A stretch of DNA of 64,000 bases, from positions 20,208 through 84,207 of the forward strand of contig CAZJLP010000016.1 in the NCBI GenBank assembly GCA_964546955.1. Direction: 5' to 3'. The notes below the pieces were generated by a model. It worked only from the letters and a program-made list of their open reading frames with translations. It made no database searches and was not told the origin of the DNA. Numbering within the stretch: the first letter of the stretch is position 1; each line of letters begins with the position of its first letter. This stretch comes from CAZJLP01 sp964546955 (GTDB lineage Bacteria; Verrucomicrobiota; Verrucomicrobiia; Opitutales; Opitutaceae). The translations under genes and the position numbers were made by a program. Shown one piece after another: positions 44,179-51,582 of the stretch.

Positions 44179-44472
44179 CTACCCGCGGGGTGAGGCACTG
44201 CTCCTCAGCGCGACGATCGTGGCGCCCCAACCCCCGCTCGACTCGTTGCCGAGATGAAACTCAACCACGTCCGTCCGCCGCCTCAGCAGCGCATGCACCG
44301 TCTCCCTTAATGTCCCACTGCCCTTGCCGTGGATCACCCGGACGGACAGGATTCCTCGTTCGCGGCACGCCTCAAAGTACGCATCGAGCAGGGAGGCGAT
44401 ATCTTTCGGGGCGAAAGTATGCAGGTCCAACTCTCCGTTGATCGGGATGCGCACCGGGTCGCCGTCATCCAT
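44179..44472 (-). CDS. Smr-domain protein
   Basis: The ATG at 44472 gives 97 residues that are essentially a single Smr domain: L-D-L-H-T-F-A-P-K-D near 16, V-R-V-I-H-G-K-G-S-G-T-L-R-E-T-V near 45, and a C-terminal G-A-T-I-V-A-L. Stand-alone Smr domains act as nicking endonucleases or ribosome-associated nucleases, and nearly all contain the L-D-L-H and H-G-K-G motifs seen here. A GTG at 44487 would add five residues. It lies about 100 bases after tatA on the same strand. Confidence 0.9.
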   Translation of the reverse strand: MDDGDPVRIPINGELDLHTFAPKDIASLLDAYFEACRERGILSVRVIHGKGSGTLRETVHALLRRRTDVVEFHLGNESSGGWGATIVALRSSASPRG

Positions 44473-44581
44473 GGGGAAGGGCTGCACAGCAGTTCAAGTG
44501 TCGTATCCGTCGAATAAATACATACGTTGACTCTCAAGCGGCGATTTCATTTCAAACGACGAACTCCGCCGTGGACCACGG

Positions 44582-44965
44582 CTAATCTCCCAGCTTTTGA
44601 TGCGGGGGGCCTGGCGATTCGGAAGGCGCCGTCGTCCCCTCCGATTTTGGTTTCTCTTCCGTCGGCAGATCGGTGTAAGGAGCATACTCCGGATCGACCT
44701 CGGGAAGCGCCACGATCGCGGGGGGCGGGGGAGGAGGCGGCGCGATGCGCGCGGGTTGTTGGACGTCTTCGATCGCCCGCTTGATTTCGTGTTCGACCCC
44801 GGCCGTGGCCTTTTTGAACTCGCGAATCGATTTCCCGACCCCGCGCGCAAAATCCGGCAACTTGTCTTTTCCGAACAGCATCAAGACCGCGAACAACACC
44901 ATGAGGATCTCCAATCCGCCGACATCCCCGATGAGTCCGGCGGGCATTGTGATGAAAGTGGTCAT
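44582..44965 (-). CDS. tatA: Sec-independent protein translocase component TatA
   Basis: The 127-residue protein has one membrane span (about 17-31, G-L-E-I-L-M-V-L-F-A-V-L-M-L-F-G), the signature F-G (31-32) followed by L-P (36-37) and R-G-V-G, and an amphipathic helix. A proline-rich segment (about 76-86) and a charged tail follow, longer than E. coli TatA. TatA forms the pore for folded Tat substrates. No tatB or tatC is in the window; in some bacteria one TatA-type protein serves both roles. The leading residues M-T-T-F-I-T-M-P form a short periplasmic N-terminus. Confidence 0.93.
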   Translation of the reverse strand: MTTFITMPAGLIGDVGGLEILMVLFAVLMLFGKDKLPDFARGVGKSIREFKKATAGVEHEIKRAIEDVQQPARIAPPPPPPPAIVALPEVDPEYAPYTDLPTEEKPKSEGTTAPSESPGPPHQKLGD

Positions 44966-45062
44966 GGAAGGACGTAATCCGTTTGGTCGTGCGACAGTAA
45001 GCCGAAATCGAACGGGGTCTAGCCCGCACCACGGATTCCCGATCTTGAGAGGGAGCGCAGCA

Positions 45063-45983
45063 CTATTTCACTTGTATCTGCACAACAAAGCTTTGTGTCT
45101 GACCGGGAGGCACCCATTGAAGTCCCGTCTTGTTTTCGGGCGCATTGGGCGGCCCCATCCACGGTTCCACGCAGTAGAAGGGGGCGGTTTCGTCCAGGGT
45201 CCACGTGACGATGGTCGCGTCAGGGTGGGGAATCTTTTCCGTTCCGAGCTTCACCGTGACTTCTCCCGGTGCGCCGACCGGCCCAAATGTCACCGTGTTG
45301 GACTTGAGGCCAAGGTGTTGGACATCGAGCAAAGCGGGGTTGGCCAGCGATTCTTGGGGCTGCAACTTCGGACCCGGCAGCGCAGGTCCCTTGACTTGAT
45401 CTTGTCGCAAGGTCCGCGTGGCCGGTATGCGTATGGCATAATCGCCACGCTTGCCGCGTTCATGCCATGGCACCGTGAAGTAGAAGTGATGACCCGCGCA
45501 CCACGGAATCGGCTGCTGATCCAGGTTGCGCAGCATGAACTCACAGGTCAGCGCGAGCGGCTCGAAGCGATAGGCAACGGTAAATTCGTAGTCGAACGGG
45601 TACGCTTCGCGCGCCTCGGCTCCAGGAACGAACTGCGCGGAGAAACCGCGGGGATCGTTGCGCACCTTGAAGTCGCCCTGCCGCGCGATACCGTGCATGG
45701 GCATCGGTCGACGCACGCCATCCGCGCCTCGCCAGTGGTAGATTTCGCCTTGGTCGAAGGTGCGGCCGCAGAAAGGGAATAGAACCGGATTTCCTCCGCG
45801 CACTTTGAAAAAGTTTTCCAGCGTGCTCACCTCGGGCCAATAGATCACGTCGCGCACGGTTCCATCGCCGAAGGTCACATGCCAGTGCATCAGGCGCGCG
45901 CCAATTTCCGGCATCGCGAGAAATGTCGAGTTGCCCACTTGCCATCGCGTGAGTGTCTTGCCGAGGTAGTCGACTTTTTCCAT
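45063..45983 (-). CDS. Aldose-1-epimerase-like protein
   Basis: The ATG at 45983 gives 306 residues. Galactose-mutarotase-fold features are seen: G-N-P-V-L-F-P-F-C-G-R, P-M-H-G-I-A-R with the catalytic His, C-A-G-H-H-F-Y-F with the second His, and a C-terminal F-Y-C-V-E-P-W with the conserved Glu. It probably mutarotates a hexose or hexose phosphate in the cytoplasm; the exact sugar is unknown. It is divergent from the nfeD gene, so it is not clearly part of any operon. Confidence 0.8.
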   Translation of the reverse strand: MEKVDYLGKTLTRWQVGNSTFLAMPEIGARLMHWHVTFGDGTVRDVIYWPEVSTLENFFKVRGGNPVLFPFCGRTFDQGEIYHWRGADGVRRPMPMHGIARQGDFKVRNDPRGFSAQFVPGAEAREAYPFDYEFTVAYRFEPLALTCEFMLRNLDQQPIPWCAGHHFYFTVPWHERGKRGDYAIRIPATRTLRQDQVKGPALPGPKLQPQESLANPALLDVQHLGLKSNTVTFGPVGAPGEVTVKLGTEKIPHPDATIVTWTLDETAPFYCVEPWMGPPNAPENKTGLQWVPPGQTQSFVVQIQVK

Positions 45984-46102
45984 GGTGCGAAGGGGAGATG
46001 TACGTCGTTCCGCGACGCACAGGCAATATTTCTTGGAAACTTTCGTCCGCCTTGTAACGGCCGAGGGCGTCGGGATGCTTGCATGCGCTTCTCCGGTCCG
46101 CA

Positions 46103-47515
46103 ATGCTCGCCCTCGCTTTCATGCTTCGCACCCTCTCACATTGCCTGTTGCTCGCGTTCTTGTGCGGCATCCTATTGGCCGCATCGGCCGATAAGCCGAT
46201 GCCCGAGTTGGTCGCCGCGAAAACCAAGGTGATGGTCATTCCGGTGAAGGGCCCCATCGCCGATCCCGTCCTGTTTATTATCCGCCGTGGCTTAAAGGAA
46301 CAGGGAGATGCGGTCGTTTTGGATATCGACACGCTGGGAGGCGAGGCCGGCGCCACGCTCTCCATTCTGGAGACGCTCGAGAAATTTCCCGGTCGCACGA
46401 TCAGCTACGTCAATCGCAAGGCAATCTCGGCCGGCGCGCTGATTTCCATCGCCACTCAGAAAATCTATTTCAGTCCCGGAGCAGTCATCGGTGCCGCCGC
46501 TCCAGTAAGTGGAGACGGGAAGGACATTGAGGCGACGATGAAGGAAAAATCCGTCAGCTACATGACGGCTCGGGCTCGCGCGATTTCGGAAGGCAAGGGG
46601 CGCTATCGCGCGGATGTCATCTCCGCGATGATCGACGCGGACTTCGAGCTGAAGATCGGCGATGAAGTGATCAAACCGAAGGGCAAGCTTTTGTCGCTCA
46701 CCTCAACGGAGGCCCTCAAGGGATACGGCGAGCCCTCGCAGCCGCTCCTCGGCGCGGGAGTCGCAGCCACCTTGGACGAGGTTCTGGCCAAGGAGTTTGG
46801 ACCGGGCGGTTACGAGGTTCGGCGCCTGGAGGTCACTTGGTCCGAAAACGTCGCTCAGTTTTTGAGCGACTTAAAACCCCTTCTGATCGCCCTGGCCATG
46901 CTCGCGATGTTCGTCGAGATGAAGACGCCGGGTTTTGGCGTGTTTGGCATCACGAGCATCGTGCTTTTCGCGGTTGTGTTCATCAGCGGGTATGTCGCCG
47001 GTCTCTCCGGCCATGAACCGATGCTCGTCTTCGGACTCGGTTTCATTCTCGTCATGCTCGAGCTCCTGTTCTTTCCCGGGCTGGTGTTCGTCGCGTTGTC
47101 AGGCGTGGTACTGATGTTCGGCGCATTGATCTGGGGCATGGCCGACCTGTGGCCGAATCAGCCGCTTCGTTTCTCGGGCGACGTGTTTTTGCGGCCGATC
47201 GTCAATCTCACCCTTGGCCTCGCGATCGCTGTCGCGATGGGTGCGGCGCTCATTCGTTTCATCCCCAAAGGGTGGTTCTGGGATCGACTGGCGGTGGCTG
47301 AAGCCGTCGGCGGGGCCCCGGCCCCGATCGGATCGCCCGACTTGATCGGCCGGCAAGGGATGGCCGCCACCGCGCTCTTTCCTTCCGGTCAAATCGAAAT
47401 CGACGGCCAGAGGTATGAGGCCCGGCTCGAGGTGGGCTCGCTCGCCAAGGGCGCGCGAGTTGTGGTCGTGCGGCAGACGGATTTCTCGTTGATCGTCGAG
47501 GAGGCGAAGGTATGA
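46103..47515 (+). CDS. NfeD-type membrane protein with ClpP-like domain (long form)
   Basis: From the ATG at 46103 the product has 470 residues. It has a signal peptide (about 1-28), a ClpP-like serine protease domain (about 40-225) with the nucleophile Ser in A-I-S-A-G-A-L-I, four membrane spans (about 252-340), and an OB-fold tail (from about 410, G-R-Q-G-M-A-A-T-A-L-F-P-S-G). This is the YqeZ layout. Such proteins are encoded beside flotillins, as here: the short nfeD and floA follow immediately with a four-base overlap. A TTG at 46079 is possible but unlikely. Confidence 0.88.
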   Translation: MLALAFMLRTLSHCLLLAFLCGILLAASADKPMPELVAAKTKVMVIPVKGPIADPVLFIIRRGLKEQGDAVVLDIDTLGGEAGATLSILETLEKFPGRTISYVNRKAISAGALISIATQKIYFSPGAVIGAAAPVSGDGKDIEATMKEKSVSYMTARARAISEGKGRYRADVISAMIDADFELKIGDEVIKPKGKLLSLTSTEALKGYGEPSQPLLGAGVAATLDEVLAKEFGPGGYEVRRLEVTWSENVAQFLSDLKPLLIALAMLAMFVEMKTPGFGVFGITSIVLFAVVFISGYVAGLSGHEPMLVFGLGFILVMLELLFFPGLVFVALSGVVLMFGALIWGMADLWPNQPLRFSGDVFLRPIVNLTLGLAIAVAMGAALIRFIPKGWFWDRLAVAEAVGGAPAPIGSPDLIGRQGMAATALFPSGQIEIDGQRYEARLEVGSLAKGARVVVVRQTDFSLIVEEAKV

Positions 47516-47982
47516 CCCTCGTCATCGCTTTATTCCTGATCGGTATCCTGCTGCTCGCCCTGGAGATCGTCGTGCCGGGCGCGGTGCTGGGAATCGCGGG
47601 CGCGATCTGCATGGTCGCGGGAACGATCTCTGCCTTCGCCACCCTGGGCGTGCGCGAAGGAGCGATCGCCAGCGCGGTGGCGATGGTGCTGCTCCTGATC
47701 GTTTGCTACGCGGAATTCGTTTATCTACCGAAGTCGAGGTTTGCGAAGATCTTCACCATGGACAGCACGGTCGCCGGACAGAGCCAGGCTCCGGTCGCCG
47801 ATGCGTCCGTGGTCGGCCAACGGGGCGTAGCCGTCACGCCGCTGACACCGAGCGGCTCGGTAAAAATTGGCGACAAGCGGTACGATGCGCTCTGCCGCAG
47901 CGGGCATGCCGCCCCCGGGACACCGGTGAGCGTGGTGGGGCTCGATAATTTCCGTCTGGTTGTAACTGCAGAAACTACGTAA
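47512..47982 (+). CDS. Short NfeD-like membrane protein
   Basis: The 156-residue protein has two or three membrane spans (about 3-70) and an OB-fold domain (about 100-150) beginning V-G-Q-R-G-V-A-V-T-P-L-T-P-S-G-S-V. It is similar in design to the C-terminal part of the preceding gene, so the operon carries two NfeD OB domains. The start overlaps the preceding stop by four bases. It is read as a subunit or partner for the flotillin-like protein. Confidence 0.85.
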   Translation: MTLVIALFLIGILLLALEIVVPGAVLGIAGAICMVAGTISAFATLGVREGAIASAVAMVLLLIVCYAEFVYLPKSRFAKIFTMDSTVAGQSQAPVADASVVGQRGVAVTPLTPSGSVKIGDKRYDALCRSGHAAPGTPVSVVGLDNFRLVVTAETT

Positions 47983-47990
47983 TCGCGAAA

Positions 47991-48992
47991 ATGAACCTGC
48001 TCTATATCGGATTGGCCATCGGCGGAGTGCTCCTCCTGTTGCTCGTGGCCGTCGTCTTCAGTTTGATCGGCGCGTGGGTGAAGGCGCTCTTCAACGGCGC
48101 TCCGGTGCCGCTCTCGAAATTGGTCGCGCTAAAATTCGCGAGCATTCCCTATGGTTTGATCGTCGATGCGCGCATCACCGCGGTGCGCGCCGGCATCAGC
48201 CTCACCGCCGACCAGATCGCGTCCCACTACCAGGCCGGTGGAAACGTCGTCCCCACCGTGCAGGCGCTGATTGCCGCGCAGAAGGCCGGCATAGCCCTCA
48301 ACTGGGACAAAGCCTGTGCGATCGACCTGGCCACAAAGGGCTCGGGCAAGAGCGTCGTGGAGGCGGTTCGCACCTCGGTCGATCCGCGCGTGATCGACTG
48401 CCCGAATCCCGAGCAGGGCCGCACCACCATCGATGGCGTCGCGAAGGACGGCATCCAGGTGAAGGTCAAAGCCCGCGTGACCGTTCGCACCAATCTCGAT
48501 CGGTACGTCGGCAATGCGAAGGAAGACACCATCATTGCCCGCGTGGGCGAAGGCATCGTCACCACGATCGGTTCGGCCGAAAGCTACAAAACGGTGTTGG
48601 AGAGCCCAGATTCGATTTCCAAAACCGTGCTTAACCGCGGCCTCGATGTCGGCACCGCCTTCGAAATCATCTCCATCGATATCGCCGACGTGGATGTCGG
48701 TGAAAACGTGGGCGCGAAGCTGCAGGAAGCCCAGGCCGAAGCCAACAAGAACATGGCTCAGGCCCAGGCTGAAATCCGGCGCGCGGCCGCCGTCGCGCTC
48801 GAGCAGGAAATGAAAGCCCGCGTGCAGGAAATGCAGGCTAAGGTCGTCGAAGCCCAGGCCCAGGTGCCTTTGGCGATGGCCGAAGCATTCCGCAGCGGAA
48901 GGCTGGGGGTGATGGACTATTACAAGATGGAAAACGTCCAGTCTGACACCGCGATGCGTAATTCCATCGCCGGGCCTGAAGGCAAGAAGTAG
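47991..48992 (+). CDS. floA: Flotillin-like protein FloA (UPF0365/YqfA family)
   Basis: The 333-residue protein has an N-terminal hydrophobic anchor (about 5-28), then the PHB-like region (D-A-R-I-T-A-V-R-A-G-I-S-L-T near 60, D-G-I-Q-V-K-V-K-A-R-V-T-V near 150) and a C-terminal coiled coil rich in A-E-A-Q-A-Q (about 235-295). Size, order and motifs match FloA of Bacillus, which organises functional membrane microdomains. It is the third gene after two nfeD genes, with 8 bases before its ATG. Confidence 0.95.
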   Translation: MNLLYIGLAIGGVLLLLLVAVVFSLIGAWVKALFNGAPVPLSKLVALKFASIPYGLIVDARITAVRAGISLTADQIASHYQAGGNVVPTVQALIAAQKAGIALNWDKACAIDLATKGSGKSVVEAVRTSVDPRVIDCPNPEQGRTTIDGVAKDGIQVKVKARVTVRTNLDRYVGNAKEDTIIARVGEGIVTTIGSAESYKTVLESPDSISKTVLNRGLDVGTAFEIISIDIADVDVGENVGAKLQEAQAEANKNMAQAQAEIRRAAAVALEQEMKARVQEMQAKVVEAQAQVPLAMAEAFRSGRLGVMDYYKMENVQSDTAMRNSIAGPEGKK

Positions 48993-49024
48993 GAAGCGGC
49001 ATCGCTCGCGAGTCGCCTCAATCC

Positions 49025-49685
49025 ATGGATTGGCTCCTAGACAATCTCCGCGTCATCCTCTTCATCACGGCGGGCGTGGTGTATTGGATCGTGACTACCG
49101 TCCGAGATCGCAACCTCCGGCGCGATGCGGAACAATACGAGCGCGAACAGCGCGAGGCGGAGCAGGGCGGCTTCGATCCGGGACGGGCCCAAAAAGACGC
49201 GCTCGATGCGGAACAACAGCGCAAGCGTATCCAGGAGGAAATACGCCGTAAAATNNNNNNNNNNGGAACGCCAGGCCGCCAACCAAACGCGTCCGCCGGA
49301 GCGGCCGTATCAACGAGCCGAGCCCCAAGCGCAGTCGGAGCCTCCCGTGCTGAGGCGCCGCGCGGAGGAAGGTGCGCCGCTCGCCGCGCCTCTGCCCTAC
49401 GCGCCGCCTCCACCCCCTCCGACCGTGGTCCAGACGGAGCAAGCGTTGGAGCGGCAGCGGGAGTTGATGGAACAGTTTCGCGCGGTTGAGTATCAGAAAG
49501 CTGAGACGCGCCGCCGGCAGGCAACTCAGGCCGCCGCCTCTGCGGCCACGGCGGCAGTCTATTCGACCGCGCCTGTGTCGACCGTCAGCCGCGATAGGCT
49601 GAAAGCCGAGTTGCACGATCGCGCTGAACTTCGTAAGGCATTTATAATGAAGGAAATGCTAAGCACGCCCGTAGGTTTACGTTAG
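49025..49685 (+). CDS. Membrane-anchored, charged and Pro/Gln-rich protein, interrupted by an assembly gap
   Basis: Before the N block (49255-49264) one frame encodes a membrane span (about 7-25, L-R-V-I-L-F-I-T-A-G-V-V-Y-W-I-V) followed by a charged helix (E-Q-Y-E-R-E-Q-R-E-A-E-Q-G-G). After the block the same style of protein continues in another frame (E-R-Q-A-A-N-Q-T-R-P-P-E-R-P-Y and P-P-P-P-P-P), ending at 49685. The frame change is explained if the real gap is not 10 bases. The protein is unrecognised. It directly follows floA by 32 bases and may be the fourth gene of that operon. Confidence 0.65.
49255..49264. other. Assembly gap of 10 N
   Basis: Ten undetermined bases interrupt the gene at 49025-49685. 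The true length is unknown because the frames on the two sides do not match across 10 bases. Confidence 0.98.
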
Positions 49686-49740
49686 CCTGGTTCGCGCTTT
49701 TTTCCTCGTGAAATCGGCGAAATAGGAGACGCTGCCGCGC

Positions 49741-50505
49741 ATGGGACTGTCCTGCTTCCTTCGTGCTTCATTGTGTGCACTGGCATCCTGGGGCGCCGTT
49801 GCTTGCGCTTCCGAAATCGCCGTGGGCACGCCGCGTGAGAAACTCATCGAGGCGCGCGGCCAACCGGTGGGAGTGATCGCCGTGGGCGATCGGGAGATCC
49901 TCACTTACCCTGAAGGCAAGATCACGCTCAAGGACGGAAAAGTTTTCGCCGTCGATCTGCCTGCCTCGCAGGCGGGTGCGGCGGCTGGTGCGTCGGGCGA
50001 AGGCGTGGCGAGGGCTTCGCAGGTCCGGATGGGCTGGCTGACCGATTTCAACGCGGCGCAGGAAGAAGCGACAAAGCAAAACAAGGGTATTCTCGCGCTT
50101 TTCACGGGGAGCGACTGGTGTCCACCTTGTATCCGTTTTGAGAAGGAAGTGGCGCGAAACCCGCAGTTCCTCGATTCCGCCCAAAAGAAGTTTGTCTTGC
50201 TGAAACTCGACTATCCTCGCACCCGTCCGCAGCCCGCCTCGGTTCGACAAAAAAACGAAGCATTGCTGCGGAAGTACGGAGTTGGCGGCTATCCCACCAT
50301 TCTTTTGATGGCCGCGGATGGATCCGACCCGCGGCCTTTGGAGTTTTTGAATTTCCCCAAGGGAGACACCTTTGCCGAGCAGACCGTTGCCGCTCTCGCG
50401 GCGGAGACGTCGAGCGTGGTATCGGGACCCGGCGGCAAATACCTCAAGTGGGTGGGCGTGGCCGTGTTCCTGCTGATCGCTTTTGTTTTGTACCTAAAAC
50501 GCTGA
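49741..50505 (+). CDS. Thioredoxin-like protein with signal peptide and C-terminal anchor
   Basis: The 254-residue protein has a signal peptide (about 1-22), a domain of about 60 residues beginning G-T-P-R-E-K-L-I-E-A-R-G-Q-P, a thioredoxin fold (about 95-215) with the active site D-W-C-P-P-C and the cis-Pro loop G-G-Y-P-T, and a C-terminal membrane span (about 235-250). The N-terminal domain resembles the small repeat that other Verrucomicrobia attach to thioredoxins; the name is uncertain. It likely acts in periplasmic disulfide handling or as a stress protein. It is separate from the floA operon by about 55 bases. Confidence 0.85.
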   Translation: MGLSCFLRASLCALASWGAVACASEIAVGTPREKLIEARGQPVGVIAVGDREILTYPEGKITLKDGKVFAVDLPASQAGAAAGASGEGVARASQVRMGWLTDFNAAQEEATKQNKGILALFTGSDWCPPCIRFEKEVARNPQFLDSAQKKFVLLKLDYPRTRPQPASVRQKNEALLRKYGVGGYPTILLMAADGSDPRPLEFLNFPKGDTFAEQTVAALAAETSSVVSGPGGKYLKWVGVAVFLLIAFVLYLKR

Positions 50506-50559
50506 CCCTTGCGCTCCGCAACGGCCTCAGCGCCTTTTGGGAGGACTGGCAGCAGGGCG

Positions 50560-51420
50560 CTAACGCCGATCGTCGATCAAAGCCGACTCCATCAGTTCTC
50601 CACGCTCGTTTTTCGGCGTGGTGTAGTCCACCCCGTCGATCCGCATCCGAAAACTAGCCGGGTTGTCGACGACGACCTTATTCGACCGGCCGCGGCGCGG
50701 CAGCTCGCGTACGTCGCGGGCGGGAATCGTGCCTTGAAAGAGCACGGTTCCGTCGAAATAGGTCACCACCGCCTTTACCGGGCGATCCAGCGCGACCAGC
50801 GCAAATGTTTTTTCGCCGGGGCCCGGCTTCACCCAGATTTCTCCGCTTTGGCTTGCGGCCGTCCCAGCCGCGGTCCGCGGTGCGGACGGCGCTCGATCCG
50901 AAAACAACCACACGACGAGAAAGATCAGGGTGGTCAAACCGACGACGACGATCCCGCCTTTGATCAGCAAGTCGCGGTCGATCGTGATTCCTCCTCCGCC
51001 TCCTCCCACAGCGGGACGTGGCACGAAAGTGGCGGGATTGCGGGTACCTTGATCGGTCGGCGGAGCGGTGTCGGTCGCGCCCGGCGGGGTCGTCCCCTCG
51101 GCGGCCTCTTTTTCGGCCTTGGACGCGACGGACAAGTCCATTCGCCCATACACCTCCCGATTCACCCGCTGCGGTTTGCCGGATTCGCTCAGGCCCAAGC
51201 CATTGTAGTCCGCGACGATCTTTTCAGAAGGAATCTTAAGATAGTTCGCGTAAGTTCGAAGAAATCCGCGGACGTAAATCTCGGGCAGCTTGATGTCGAA
51301 CTGGTTGCTTTCGAACTTATGCAGGTAGTCGCCGCGAATTTTCGTCGCTTCCGCGGCTTCGCGGATCGAGATGCCTTTGCGTTTTCGTGCTTCCTCAAGG
51401 CGTTCGCCGATCGATTGCAT
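50560..51420 (-). CDS. rodZ: RodZ-like cytoskeletal protein with N-terminal helix-turn-helix
   Basis: The 286-residue protein has an N-terminal HTH (about 5-65, I-G-E-R-L-E-E-A-R-K-R-K-G-I-S-I-R-E-A-A), a linker rich in Pro, Thr and Gly, one membrane span (153-173) and a periplasmic domain (about 185-270) with S-G-E-I-W-V-K-P and F-R-M-R-I-D-G-V. That is the layout of RodZ, which links MreB to the envelope and controls rod shape. It lies 160 bases after the ftsK gene on the same strand. Confidence 0.88.
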   Translation of the reverse strand: MQSIGERLEEARKRKGISIREAAEATKIRGDYLHKFESNQFDIKLPEIYVRGFLRTYANYLKIPSEKIVADYNGLGLSESGKPQRVNREVYGRMDLSVASKAEKEAAEGTTPPGATDTAPPTDQGTRNPATFVPRPAVGGGGGGITIDRDLLIKGGIVVVGLTTLIFLVVWLFSDRAPSAPRTAAGTAASQSGEIWVKPGPGEKTFALVALDRPVKAVVTYFDGTVLFQGTIPARDVRELPRRGRSNKVVVDNPASFRMRIDGVDYTTPKNERGELMESALIDDRR

Positions 51421-51582
51421 GCAGGGTCAGTGGAAACAGGATGAGGGAGGATTTGAGAAAGGTTCAATAGGGAAGTGGGGCCCCCCTCCGAATCATTGCC
51501 GATCGATGGCCGCACTCGCCGTGCTTTCCGGCCGGACTCAAAACCAGAAACGCAAACCTCAAAACGTGGCACCTGGCGCGTG

